From assembly GCA_947177885.1 (NCBI GenBank), contig CAMWWF010000085.1, positions 1 to 9,906 on the forward strand: a DNA stretch of 9,906 nucleotides. The letters run 5' to 3'. This document shows positions 1-7,290 of this stretch, one piece after another. Each line of letters opens with the position of its first letter. The first letter of the stretch is position 1. A program made the position numbers and the translations under genes. This DNA comes from an uncultured Lachnospiraceae bacterium. GTDB taxonomy: Bacteria; Bacillota_A; Clostridia; Lachnospirales; Lachnospiraceae. The notes under the pieces were generated by a model. The model had not been told where the DNA came from. It ran no database searches and worked only from the letters and a program-made list of their open reading frames with translations.

Positions 1-1
1 G

Positions 2-790
2 TATCTGGATGTGAATATCAAGATGCCGAAGGCGCTGGGTATTTTCGAGTCCGCGATCCGCACAGAGCTGAAGCAATATATTTCCCGCGGCAAGGTGGAT
101 GTCTTCATTACCTATGAGGACTTTTCGGAGAGCCGTTCCACGGTGCATTATAATAAGGATGTGGCGGAGGAATATTTGAAATACCTGAACCGGATGGCGG
201 AAGATTTCGGACTGGATAATGACATCCGCGTCTCCGCCCTGTCGAAATATCCCGAAGTGCTTACCATGGAGGAAGCCGCTGTGGATGAGGAGGAACTCTG
301 GAAGGAACTGCAGAAGGCGGTTGTCGGTGCGGCGCAGCAGTTTGTGGATACCCGTATTGTGGAAGGGGAGCATCTGAGGGACGATCTCATCAGCAAGCTG
401 GACGGCATGCTGAAGCTGGTGGATTTTATCTCGGAGAGATCGCCAGGGATAGTAGCGGAATACAGACAGAAGCTGGAGGAGAGGGTCAGAGAGCTTCTGG
501 CGGATGTTTCGGTGGATGAGGGAAGATTGCTGACGGAAGTCACGATCTTTGCGGATAAGGTCTGTGTGGACGAGGAGATCGTAAGGCTCCGCAGCCATAT
601 CGAGACGACGAAGAATACGCTTCTGGAGGGCGGTTCCATTGGGAGAAAGCTGGATTTTATCGCACAGGAGATGAATCGGGAGGCGAACACCACTTTATCC
701 AAATCCAACGATCTGGAAATCTCCAATTGCGCCATCGAGTTAAAGACGGAGATTGAGAAGGTTCGTGAACAGATACAGAATATCGAATAG
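2..790 (+). CDS. yicC: YicC/YloC family endoribonuclease, 5'-truncated by window edge
   Basis: The reading frame is open from base 2, and its first visible residues (YLDVNIKMPKAL) are an internal motif of the YicC family, so the true start lies left of the window. The GTG at 11 is just an internal Val codon. About 262 of an expected ~290 residues are visible. The N-terminal YicC domain covers the first part. The C-terminal DUF1732 domain ends with the family signature GRKLDFIAQEMNREANT and KSNDLEISNCAIELK, followed by KVREQIQNIE at the stop. Characterised relatives (E. coli YicC, B. subtilis YloC) are reported as endoribonucleases affecting RNA decay; that role is transferred by homology. The middle is rich in Glu and Lys and probably helical. 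It lies 88 bases upstream of remA, matching the conserved yloC-remA-gmk-rpoZ order of Firmicutes. Identity is secure, biochemical role less so. Confidence 0.93.
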   Translation, partial: YLDVNIKMPKALGIFESAIRTELKQYISRGKVDVFITYEDFSESRSTVHYNKDVAEEYLKYLNRMAEDFGLDNDIRVSALSKYPEVLTMEEAAVDEEELWKELQKAVVGAAQQFVDTRIVEGEHLRDDLISKLDGMLKLVDFISERSPGIVAEYRQKLEERVRELLADVSVDEGRLLTEVTIFADKVCVDEEIVRLRSHIETTKNTLLEGGSIGRKLDFIAQEMNREANTTLSKSNDLEISNCAIELKTEIEKVREQIQNIE

Positions 791-797
791 AAGAGGA

Positions 798-857
798 ACC
801 GCGCAGGCGGTATCAGATTTGAGACGGCTTTTTAAAGTACAATAAAGGAGAGCCGTC
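798..857 (+). promoter_or_regulatory. remA leader: two hairpins and a weak -10-like hexamer
   Basis: The yicC-remA gap contains a tight hairpin, ACCGC (798-802) with GCGGT (807-811) around loop GCAG. It is followed by a 7-bp inverted repeat, GACGGCT (823-829) with AGCCGTC (851-857). The 21-base loop of the second holds TACAAT (838-843), a 5/6 match to a -10 box, and a Shine-Dalgarno-like AAAGGAG (844-850). No convincing -35 sits at 16-18 bases from the TACAAT, and no T-run follows either stem, so neither promoter nor terminator is established. The pairings are seen directly; any regulatory role is inference. Confidence 0.35.
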
Positions 858-878
858 CTGTCAGAATAGAGGTATCCC

Positions 879-1151
879 ATGCTGATCCATATCGGGTTTG
901 GTAATATTGTGAATACATCGAAGATCATTGCCATTGTGAGCCCTGAATCGGCGCCCATAAAGCGTCTGGTACAGAACGCAAAGGAGAAGGGCATGGCCAT
1001 TGACGCCACACAGGGACGTAAGACAAAGTCAGTACTGGTCATGGAGAACAGTCAGGTGGTGCTGTCCGCTTTGCTGCCGGAGACCATTTCCGGCCGTGTC
1101 CATATGGGACAGGAGGCAGAAAGCGTGGAGGACGGCAATGAGGATGAGTGA
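879..1151 (+). CDS. remA: RemA / DUF370 extracellular matrix regulatory protein
   Basis: This 90-residue protein matches the RemA (DUF370, YlzA) family over its whole length. Landmarks are HIGFGNIV near the N-terminus, IVSPESAPIKRLVQ (residues 19-32) and DATQGRKTKSVLV (42-54). In B. subtilis RemA is a DNA-binding protein that assembles into rings and activates biofilm-matrix and osmoprotection genes; the role here is inferred from homology. The basic residues around R29, R47, K48 and K50 fit the DNA-binding face of the family. The last ~17 residues are acidic and variable. The ATG at 879 gives the usual family N-terminus; its upstream site is a modest AGAGGT at 868-873. The gene lies between yicC and gmk as in most Firmicutes. 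A stronger AAAGGAG sits at 844-850 but is too far away to serve this start. Confidence 0.93.
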   Translation: MLIHIGFGNIVNTSKIIAIVSPESAPIKRLVQNAKEKGMAIDATQGRKTKSVLVMENSQVVLSALLPETISGRVHMGQEAESVEDGNEDE

Positions 1152-1192
1152 AAGGGAATCAATATAAATATAACTGCAATGGGAGACATATT

Positions 1193-1828
1193 ATGGAGAA
1201 AAAGGGAATACTGATAGTGATTTCAGGCTTTTCGGGGGCCGGTAAGGGCACCCTTGTGAAAGCTCTTTTGAACAAATATGACAATTACGCCCTGTCCGTT
1301 TCCATGACTACCAGAAAGCCAAGGGAAGGGGAGCGGGACGGCGTGGAGTACTTTTTTACGGATAAGGAGCGTTTCGAGGAAACCATCCGTCAGAACGGGC
1401 TGATAGAGTATGCGAAGTACTGTGATAATTATTACGGCACGCCCAGGGACTATGTGGAGCGGCAGATGCAGGAGGGCAACAATGTGATCCTGGAGATCGA
1501 GATCCAGGGTGCGCTAAAGATAAAGGAGCAATTTCCCGAAAGCCTGCTGATCTTTATCACGCCGCCCAGTGCGGAGGAATTGAAGCGCAGGCTGGTGAGC
1601 CGCGGGACGGAGAGCGGAGATGTGATCGCAAAGCGGCTGGCCCGGGCATCGGAGGAATCAGAAGGCATGGAAGCCTATGATTATATAGTGGTAAATGACG
1701 ATCTGGATGTCTGTGTGGAGGAGGTTCATCAACTGGTGGAAGCCTGCCGCAGGGCACCTGTCAGAAGAGAAGCATTTATACAAGAGATCAGAGATCAATT
1801 AAAAGCGTTTGCGAAAGGAGAACAATAA
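1193..1828 (+). CDS. gmk: Guanylate kinase
   Basis: Guanylate kinase phosphorylates GMP to GDP with ATP in the cytoplasm. With the ATG at 1193 the protein has 211 residues, normal for the family. The P-loop GFSGAGKGT is at residues 12-20. The GMP-binding set is present: S37, R41, R44, Y53, E72 and Y81, which line up with yeast S34, R38, R41, Y50, E69 and Y78. EIEIQGA, near the middle, and RLVSRGTES, in the lid, also fit. The frame is open upstream to a GTG at 1148 that overlaps the remA stop, but the 15 extra residues are unlike any gmk N-terminus. GGGAG at 1181-1185 is well spaced for 1193. The stop overlaps the rpoZ start by one base (TAATG), suggesting translational coupling. The P-loop has Phe where Pro is commoner (GPSG); it should not affect function. 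Confidence 0.97.
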   Translation: MEKKGILIVISGFSGAGKGTLVKALLNKYDNYALSVSMTTRKPREGERDGVEYFFTDKERFEETIRQNGLIEYAKYCDNYYGTPRDYVERQMQEGNNVILEIEIQGALKIKEQFPESLLIFITPPSAEELKRRLVSRGTESGDVIAKRLARASEESEGMEAYDYIVVNDDLDVCVEEVHQLVEACRRAPVRREAFIQEIRDQLKAFAKGEQ

Positions 1829-2064
1829 TGTTACATCCATCTTATTCCGATCTGATAAAGGTAGTAAACAGCGAGGTGGAACCCGGTGAGGCGCCTGTGG
1901 TGAACAGCCGCTATTCCATCGTTATGGCGACCTCCAGAAGAGCGAGGCAGATCATTGCGGGGGAGGATCCGCTGGTGCCGTGCAAGGCGGGAAAGAAACC
2001 CCTCTCTGTTGCGGTAGACGAGTTGAATCAGGGTGCCATCAAGATTTTGGGTGACGAAGAATAG
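1828..2064 (+). CDS. rpoZ: RNA polymerase omega subunit
   Basis: A 78-residue omega subunit, which binds the beta' subunit and helps assemble and stabilise RNA polymerase. The conserved block NSRYSIVMATSRRARQI (residues 26-42) is intact. It is followed by KKPLSVAVDELNQGAIKI, the helix typical of the short Firmicutes form. The N-terminus MLHPSYSDLI is that seen in clostridial omegas. The start overlaps the gmk stop by one base and is preceded by a good site, AAAGGAG at 1814-1820, so it is probably coupled to gmk. A hairpin with a short T-run follows nine bases after the stop and may end the yicC-remA-gmk-rpoZ unit. Confidence 0.95.
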   Translation: MLHPSYSDLIKVVNSEVEPGEAPVVNSRYSIVMATSRRARQIIAGEDPLVPCKAGKKPLSVAVDELNQGAIKILGDEE

Positions 2065-2072
2065 GGATTGGG

Positions 2073-2098
2073 GTAGCTGGTGTTTGCCAGCTACTTTT
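2073..2098 (+). terminator. Weak intrinsic terminator after rpoZ
   Basis: An 8-bp perfect stem, GTAGCTGG (2073-2080) with CCAGCTAC (2087-2094), closes a 6-base loop and is followed by only four T's (2095-2098). The position directly after rpoZ and before rimO fits a terminator. The short T-run suggests partial read-through into rimO. Confidence 0.6.
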
Positions 2099-2180
2099 AC
2101 CGTACAGGCAGTTGGTTGGACGTCGGCGATACATCGGGCGAACGGACTTTTGACTGATCTGCATAATGGAAAGGTTACTT

Positions 2181-3512
2181 ATGAAGATATTGTTTGTATC
2201 TCTGGGCTGTGACAAGAATCTGGCGGATACGGAGATGATGCTCGGAATGCTCCGTGATAAGGGCTATTCCTTTACCGATGACGAGGCGGAGGCGGAGGTT
2301 GTGATTGTGAACACCTGCTGCTTCATCGGGGATGCCAAGGAAGAGAGCATCCATGCTCTGCTGGAGATGGCGGAGTTAAAGGACAGCGGACAGCTCAGAG
2401 CGCTGATCGCGGCCGGATGTCTGGCACAGCGCTACCGGGAGGAGATCCAGGAGGAGATCCCACAGGTGGATGCCATAGTCGGAACCATGGCCATCGGGGA
2501 GATCGCGGCTGCTTTGGAAGAAGCGTTGGGAGGACATCCGAAGAATCATTACCGGGAACTGAACATCGCGCCTCCGGTGTATCGGGACCGGATGCTTACC
2601 ACCGGCGGACATTACGCTTATATGAAGATTGCGGAAGGCTGTAACAAGCGCTGTACTTATTGTATCATTCCCAAAGTCAGGGGAGATTACAGAAGCATCC
2701 CCATGGAAGAGCTGGAGGAGCAGGCGAAGGTTCTGGCGGAACAGGGTGTGAAGGAGCTGATCCTGGTAGCCCAGGAGACCACGCTCTACGGTGTGGATCT
2801 GTACGGAGAGAAATGTCTGCCCGAGCTGCTCCGCAGACTGGCGCGGGTAAGCGGGATCTATTGGATCAGACTTCTGTACTGTTATCCGGAGGAGCTCACG
2901 GAGGAACTGATAGAGACCATTGCCACGGAACCCAAGGTGTGCCATTACCTGGATATTCCCATCCAGCATGCCTCCGATGCCGTTCTGAAACGCATGGGCA
3001 GGCGCACTACGCAGGAAGAGCTGCGTGGGCGGATCGACCGGCTGCGGGAGAGGATTCCCGATATCTGCCTGAGGACTACGCTGATCAGCGGATTCCCGGG
3101 GGAGACCCAGGAGGATTTCGAGGAATTGTACCGGTTTGTCAACGAGATGGAATTTGACCGGCTGGGTGTGTTTCCCTACTCTCAGGAGGAGGATACGGCG
3201 GCTGCCGGGCTGCCGGATCAGATCGAAGAATCCGTGAAGGAGGCCCGCAGGGATGAACTGATGGAGCTGCAGCAGGCCGTCGCTTTTGAGAAGGCGGAGG
3301 ATATGACAGGCAGGGTGCTCACCGTTATGATAGAGGGGAAAGTGGCTGACGAGGATGTGTATGTCACCAGAACCTACCGGGACGCGCCCAATGTGGACGG
3401 ATATCTGTTCTTAAATACGACTGCGAATCTGATGACGGGAGATTTTGTGAAGGTCCTTGTGACGGATTCCAATGAATATGATTTGATAGGTGAGGTATAT
3501 CATGAACAATAA
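2181..3512 (+). CDS. rimO: Ribosomal protein S12 methylthiotransferase RimO
   Basis: RimO is a radical-SAM enzyme that adds a methylthio group to the conserved aspartate of ribosomal protein S12. With the ATG at 2181 the protein has 443 residues. The N-terminal UPF0004 domain carries C10 (SLGCDKNLADTE), C46 (VNTCCFIGDAKEES) and C80 (AAGCLAQRY), the ligands of the auxiliary cluster. The radical-SAM CX3CX2C motif is C154, C158 and C161 (GCNKRCTYC). The C-terminal TRAM domain contains TRTYRDAPNVDG, which separates RimO from the tRNA enzyme MiaB. An ATG five codons upstream (2166) has no ribosome site. The chosen start has GGAAAGG at 2168-2174 with six bases of spacing and gives the standard MKILFVSLGC N-terminus. 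The end overlaps pgsA by 11 bases. Confidence 0.96.
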   Translation: MKILFVSLGCDKNLADTEMMLGMLRDKGYSFTDDEAEAEVVIVNTCCFIGDAKEESIHALLEMAELKDSGQLRALIAAGCLAQRYREEIQEEIPQVDAIVGTMAIGEIAAALEEALGGHPKNHYRELNIAPPVYRDRMLTTGGHYAYMKIAEGCNKRCTYCIIPKVRGDYRSIPMEELEEQAKVLAEQGVKELILVAQETTLYGVDLYGEKCLPELLRRLARVSGIYWIRLLYCYPEELTEELIETIATEPKVCHYLDIPIQHASDAVLKRMGRRTTQEELRGRIDRLRERIPDICLRTTLISGFPGETQEDFEELYRFVNEMEFDRLGVFPYSQEEDTAAAGLPDQIEESVKEARRDELMELQQAVAFEKAEDMTGRVLTVMIEGKVADEDVYVTRTYRDAPNVDGYLFLNTTANLMTGDFVKVLVTDSNEYDLIGEVYHEQ

Positions 3513-4080
3513 AATGAATCTGCCAAACAAACTGACTATGTTCCGGGTGATCCTGATCGTTCCGTTCGTGCTCCTGCTTCTGGGAGGCCGGGCGGGATGG
3601 TTCGGCGGCAACCGGCTGATTCCCGATATCGCGGCGCTGGCGATCTTTATTGTGGCCAGTCTGACCGACCTGATCGACGGAAAGATTGCAAGAAAATACA
3701 ATCTGGTCACCAACTTCGGAAAGTTTATGGATCCTCTGGCCGACAAGCTGCTTGTCAGTGCCGCCATGATCAGTCTGGTGGAGCTTGGAAGGATTCCCGC
3801 CTGGGTGGTGATCATCATCATCAGCCGTGAGTTCATCATCAGCGGATTCCGTCTCATCGCGTCGGACAACCATGTGGTGATCGCTGCCAGTTACTGGGGA
3901 AAGTTCAAGACCACTTTCCAGATGGTCATGGTGTGTCTTATGCTGCTTGATCTGTCAGGCTATCTGGCATGGTGGGGGATTCTTACCGATATTGTGATGT
4001 GGATCGCTCTGGCGCTGACGGTTATTTCGTTGGTGGATTATCTGGTCAGGAATAAGGACGTCATGAAGGAACAGAAATAA
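3502..4080 (+). CDS. pgsA: CDP-diacylglycerol--glycerol-3-phosphate 3-phosphatidyltransferase
   Basis: PgsA makes phosphatidylglycerolphosphate from CDP-diacylglycerol and glycerol-3-phosphate, the committed step to phosphatidylglycerol in the membrane. The 192-residue protein opens with MNNKMNLPNKLTMFRV, typical of PgsA. It carries the complete CDP-alcohol phosphotransferase motif: D56, D59-G60, A63-R64, G73, D77 and D81. Several hydrophobic segments (about 17-28, 43-54, 93-109, 138-152 and 155-176) fit a polytopic membrane protein. The start at 3502 is chosen because AGGTGAGG (3488-3495) lies six bases before it. A GTG at 3490 lies inside that site, and an ATG at 3514 is too far from it. 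The start lies inside rimO by 11 bases, so the two are likely coupled. rimO-pgsA-cinA is a common Firmicutes order. Confidence 0.95.
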   Translation: MNNKMNLPNKLTMFRVILIVPFVLLLLGGRAGWFGGNRLIPDIAALAIFIVASLTDLIDGKIARKYNLVTNFGKFMDPLADKLLVSAAMISLVELGRIPAWVVIIIISREFIISGFRLIASDNHVVIAASYWGKFKTTFQMVMVCLMLLDLSGYLAWWGILTDIVMWIALALTVISLVDYLVRNKDVMKEQK

Positions 4081-4152
4081 ATCGGAATATGCAGTGCAAC
4101 AAGTTGGAGAGACACGCTGATACAGGTATACCTGCAGGAAAGTGAGGAATGT

Positions 4153-5421
4153 ATGACAGTAGAATTGATATGTGTGGGCACAGAGCTTTTGCTGGGAAAT
4201 GTCGTGAATACCAATGCCGCCTATCTCGCTGAGAAATGTGCGGGCCTGGGACTTTCCTGCTATTTTCAGACCGTGGTGGGAGACAATGCGGAGCGGCTTT
4301 CCGCGGTGTTGAAGACGGCTATGGAGCGCTCCGATATTGTGATCCTTTCCGGTGGGCTGGGTCCCACGGAAGATGATCTGACGAAAGAAGTGGCGGCGGA
4401 GGTCTGCGGCAGAGAGCTGGTCATGCATGAGCCCAGCAGGAAGAGCATCCTTGACTTCTTTGAGAAGCGGGGGATCGTTCCCACGGAAAATAACTGGAAG
4501 CAGGCCATGATGCCCAGGGAGGCCATTATCCTGGAGAATCATAACGGCACGGCGCCCGGCGCCATCATTGAGACTGAGCAGGCGAAAGTGGTGCTCCTGC
4601 CGGGGCCGCCCAATGAGCTTTATCCCCTGTTTGAAGAGAGTGTGGAACCTTATCTGAGAGAACTGACGCACCAGGTCATCTGTTCCCAGACGGTGAAGAT
4701 CTGCGGCCTGGGGGAGAGCAAAGTGGAGACCATGGTGAAGGATCTGATTGCCGGACAGACGAATCCCACCATTGCCACTTATGCAAAGACCGGTGAGGTT
4801 CATATACGCGTCACCGCCTCTGCAGAGGATCAGAAGGCTGCGAATAAGCTGATCAAACCTACCGTCAAGGAGTTAAAGACACGTTTTGGCAATCATATAT
4901 ATACCACGGAGGAAGATACGACCCTGGAAAAGGCGGTCACAGATCTGCTGATCGCCAACGACCTGTCATTGGCCTGCGCCGAATCCTGTACCGGAGGCCT
5001 GCTCTCAGGCAGACTCATCAACGTGCCCGGAGTGTCGGAGGTATATAAGTCGGGATATATTACCTATTCCAATAAGGCCAAGAGGAGAGCGCTGGGTGTG
5101 AAAAAGACCACGCTGCAAAAGCATGGAGCAGTCAGCGGGCAGGTGGCGGAGGAGATGGCAAAGGGAGCGGCACTTTTCGCCAAGGCGGATGTGGCAGTGG
5201 CGGTGACCGGAATCGCGGGACCCGACGGCGGCACGGAGGAAAAGCCTGTGGGACTGGTGTATATCGCCTGCTGTGTAAAGGGCAAGGTCACGGTGGAGAA
5301 ATACCAGTTCGGCGGTAACCGGAGCAGGGTGAGAGAGTCCGCCGTATCTGCGGCGCTGTCCCTGATGCGCAGCTGCATACTGGAATATTTCAGCAAGGTG
5401 ACTTTCGGAAAAAAGGATTGA
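4153..5421 (+). CDS. cinA: CinA: competence/damage-inducible protein with nicotinamide-nucleotide amidase domain
   Basis: The 422-residue protein has the usual two-domain CinA layout. Residues 1-~170 form the molybdopterin-binding-like (COG1058) domain, with ICVGTELLLGNVVNTN at the start, SGGLGPTEDD at 66-75 and LLPGPPNE at 148-155. Residues ~255-422 form the PncC-type amidase domain, which deamidates NMN. It shows AESCTGG at 276-282 with the presumed catalytic Ser278, GYITYSNKAK at 301-310 and TGIAGPDGGT at 352-361. In related proteins the N-terminal domain has ADP-ribose pyrophosphatase activity, so the whole serves pyridine-nucleotide salvage; older literature ties cinA to competence and recA. 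The ATG at 4153 is preceded by GAGGA at 4144-4148. cinA usually sits directly before recA; here a glycosyltransferase gene separates them. Confidence 0.95.
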   Translation: MTVELICVGTELLLGNVVNTNAAYLAEKCAGLGLSCYFQTVVGDNAERLSAVLKTAMERSDIVILSGGLGPTEDDLTKEVAAEVCGRELVMHEPSRKSILDFFEKRGIVPTENNWKQAMMPREAIILENHNGTAPGAIIETEQAKVVLLPGPPNELYPLFEESVEPYLRELTHQVICSQTVKICGLGESKVETMVKDLIAGQTNPTIATYAKTGEVHIRVTASAEDQKAANKLIKPTVKELKTRFGNHIYTTEEDTTLEKAVTDLLIANDLSLACAESCTGGLLSGRLINVPGVSEVYKSGYITYSNKAKRRALGVKKTTLQKHGAVSGQVAEEMAKGAALFAKADVAVAVTGIAGPDGGTEEKPVGLVYIACCVKGKVTVEKYQFGGNRSRVRESAVSAALSLMRSCILEYFSKVTFGKKD

Positions 5422-5435
5422 GGAAACTATAGTTT

Positions 5436-7085
5436 ATGAAGAGGACCGGTAAGCGACAAATTGAATTATCCCAAAGACAGGAGTTTATTCTGGTCCTGCT
5501 GCTTTTGATCGCGGGCTTTTTCATCCGGGCTTTTCATTTCGGAATGTCACCGGTGGGGATCCATCAGGACGAGGCCATGACTGCGGTAGATGCCCTGGCC
5601 CTGTCCCGATATGGCACGGACCGGTTCGGTATGCGCCTTCCGGTGCATTTTACGGCATGGACAGGCAGTCAGCAGAGTGCGCTGCTGGCCTATTGCATGG
5701 TACCTTTCATAAAGCTTTTCGGTTTTTCGACGGTGACTGTCCGGCTGCCCATGTTGGTGGTGAGCAGTCTGGGACTTTTGGCGCTGTATTTTCTGGGAAA
5801 GAACCTGGGAGATGTCAGGACGGGACTGCTCCTGCAGTTTTTGGGGGTGATCTGTCCCTGGCATTATATGCAGAGCCGTTGGGCCTTTGACTGTAATATG
5901 TTTCCGCACATGTTTCTCTTTGGAGTGTGCTTTCTGCTGGCAGGAATGAAAAAGAAACAGATGCTGTATGTGTCCATGGTCTTTTTTGCGCTCTGCTGCT
6001 ACAGCTATGGGGTGGCGGATTATTCGGTTCCGCTGTTTCTGCTGGCAGCGGCGGTTTACCTGCTCAGGCAGAAGCGGATCCGGGCGGCGGATCTGGGGAT
6101 CTGTTTTTGCATTTTTACGGTGCTCGCGCTGCCGGAATACCTGTCTATGCTGCTTACCGCTTTGGGCGGGGAAACCATAGAAACACCGCTTTTTACGATT
6201 CCGTCCTTTCCGGAGAGCTTCCGTGGAAATGATATTCTTCTGACCAACTTTTCCTGGGGGCAGCTCCGGAAAAATCTGATCTCCACAGTGACCGTGGTAT
6301 GGGGGAACGGCGATAAGAGCGCCACCAACACCATTGTCCGTTTCGGACCGGTCTATTACCTGACGGTCGTATTTTTCTGTATCGGTCTGACGGTGATGAC
6401 GGTCAGACTGTGCAAAAACAGGGAGAAAGGAAAGGAATCGGTGTCTGCGGATCAGGGGAACCTTCCGGGAAAGAGCACGGCTTATGTCGTTCTGCTGCTC
6501 TGGCTCTTTATGGGGATCTGGGTGGGGCTGATCACCAGAGAGGTGACCATCAACCGAATCAATGTGATCTTTTATGCGGTGCTGGCGATCGCGGCAGTGG
6601 GGATCGAATGGTGTCTGGAAAAATGGAGACTGCTCATTTTACCTGTAGGGGCGTATTACGGTATCTGTGCCCTGCTGTTTGCCGCCACCTATTTCGGCAC
6701 ATGGTCCGATGTGAGCCGGATCTACTATTTTGATCCCTATGTGCAGGCGCTGGAATTTGCGGAGAGCATGGAATGTGATATTTACTGTATCACACCGGAT
6801 CCTCAGGGAGAGGGTGTCAATGCGGTGGGTGAGATTCTGACCATGTATTGCCATGAGATCGATGCGCTGTATTTCCAGGGTGTCAGCAATGTGCAGAATG
6901 GCAGAGAGTGCCTGCCCTATCAGGAGAGATATCGTTTTGCGAATGCCACAGAGGAGATCCTGGCGGAGAATACGGGAAAGTCTGTGGTGTATATGATAAA
7001 TGCCGGCTCTCTGCATCTTTTTGATGAGGAGAGGTACGATATCACATCTTTCTATGACAATTATTTTGTGATTGTTGAGAAATAG
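5436..7085 (+). CDS. GT-C fold integral-membrane glycosyltransferase (ArnT/PMT-like, GT39/GT83 type)
   Basis: A 549-residue polytopic protein with about 11-12 hydrophobic segments (roughly 17-35, 81-97, 103-121, 130-147, 156-171, 177-193, 197-211, 219-236, 305-323, 348-367, 376-392 and 399-419). A hydrophilic C-terminal part (~420-549) probably lies outside the cell. The first extracytoplasmic loop carries HQDEAM (43-48), the acidic motif expected for metal or catalysis in GT-C enzymes. It is followed by RYGTDRFGMRLPV and TGSQQSALLAY, characteristic of the ArnT/PMT group. Such enzymes move a sugar from a lipid-phosphate donor to a lipid, glycan or protein on the outer face. Donor and acceptor cannot be read here. 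GAGGA overlaps the cinA stop (5420-5424), 11 bases before the ATG, so it is probably co-transcribed with cinA. Its codon use looks like that of its neighbours. It is an unusual insertion in the cinA-recA order. Confidence 0.85.
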   Translation: MKRTGKRQIELSQRQEFILVLLLLIAGFFIRAFHFGMSPVGIHQDEAMTAVDALALSRYGTDRFGMRLPVHFTAWTGSQQSALLAYCMVPFIKLFGFSTVTVRLPMLVVSSLGLLALYFLGKNLGDVRTGLLLQFLGVICPWHYMQSRWAFDCNMFPHMFLFGVCFLLAGMKKKQMLYVSMVFFALCCYSYGVADYSVPLFLLAAAVYLLRQKRIRAADLGICFCIFTVLALPEYLSMLLTALGGETIETPLFTIPSFPESFRGNDILLTNFSWGQLRKNLISTVTVVWGNGDKSATNTIVRFGPVYYLTVVFFCIGLTVMTVRLCKNREKGKESVSADQGNLPGKSTAYVVLLLWLFMGIWVGLITREVTINRINVIFYAVLAIAAVGIEWCLEKWRLLILPVGAYYGICALLFAATYFGTWSDVSRIYYFDPYVQALEFAESMECDIYCITPDPQGEGVNAVGEILTMYCHEIDALYFQGVSNVQNGRECLPYQERYRFANATEEILAENTGKSVVYMINAGSLHLFDEERYDITSFYDNYFVIVEK

Positions 7086-7101
7086 ATTGATGAAAAATAA
7101 T

Positions 7102-7129
7102 TTTATTTTGTTGCGTAACTTTATTTTGT
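7102..7129 (+). repeat. Two 10-bp direct repeats, 18-bp period
   Basis: TTTATTTTGT occurs at 7102-7111 and again at 7120-7129, in an AT-rich stretch just after the glycosyltransferase stop. The copies overlap the -35 and spacer of the candidate promoter that follows. They could be chance in T-rich DNA, an UP-like element, or a paired protein site. Confidence 0.45.
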
Positions 7130-7139
7130 ATGGTACACT
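7111..7139 (+). promoter_or_regulatory. Candidate extended -10 promoter
   Basis: TTGCGT (7111-7116) is separated by 17 bases from TACACT (7134-7139), which is preceded by the extended -10 signature TATGG (7129-7133). The hexamers are 3/6 and 4/6 matches, but the exact spacing and the TRTGn motif of Gram-positive promoters support it. Transcription would begin near 7146 and run into the folded segment at 7143-7231, then towards recA. No experiment supports it here. Confidence 0.45.
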
Positions 7140-7142
7140 TTA

Positions 7143-7231
7143 CTGGAGGTTCAGTCCAGAGCAGGCGCCGCCCGTGAGGCGCCGCAGGAACTGTCCGCAG
7201 CAATTCTGCAATGATCACAGGACGCGGTTCC
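7143..7231 (+). other. Folded GC-rich segment: candidate structured RNA or long recA leader
   Basis: Three consecutive stems can form in a transcript. They are CTGGA (7143-7147) with TCCAG (7155-7159); GGCGCC (7164-7169) with GGCGCC (7178-7183) around an 8-base loop; and GGAAC (7187-7191) with GTTCC (7227-7231). The third continues inward with TCC (7194-7196)/GGA (7220-7222) and an inner stem GCAG (7197-7200)/CTGC (7206-7209). No T-run follows, so it is not a standard terminator. I do not recognise a known riboswitch, 6S RNA, SRP RNA or tmRNA signature. The base pairs are seen directly; function is unknown. Confidence 0.4.
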
Positions 7232-7290
7232 TTATGACATTCCGGCATATCGCCACAGGTTTCAGCGAAAATATGACAAATGGAGGTAAG

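Noticed and set aside
1148..1192. Upstream GTG start for gmk overlapping the remA stop
   Set aside because: The 15 added residues are unlike gmk N-termini, while the ATG at 1193 has a well-spaced GGGAG site.
3955..4803. Minus-strand 282-codon frame spanning the pgsA-cinA junction
   Set aside because: It is antisense to two identified genes and its sequence (His/Gln/Leu-rich) looks like a shadow frame.
7099..7129. Terminator after the glycosyltransferase gene
   Set aside because: The T-rich stretch has no GC-rich stem in front of it.
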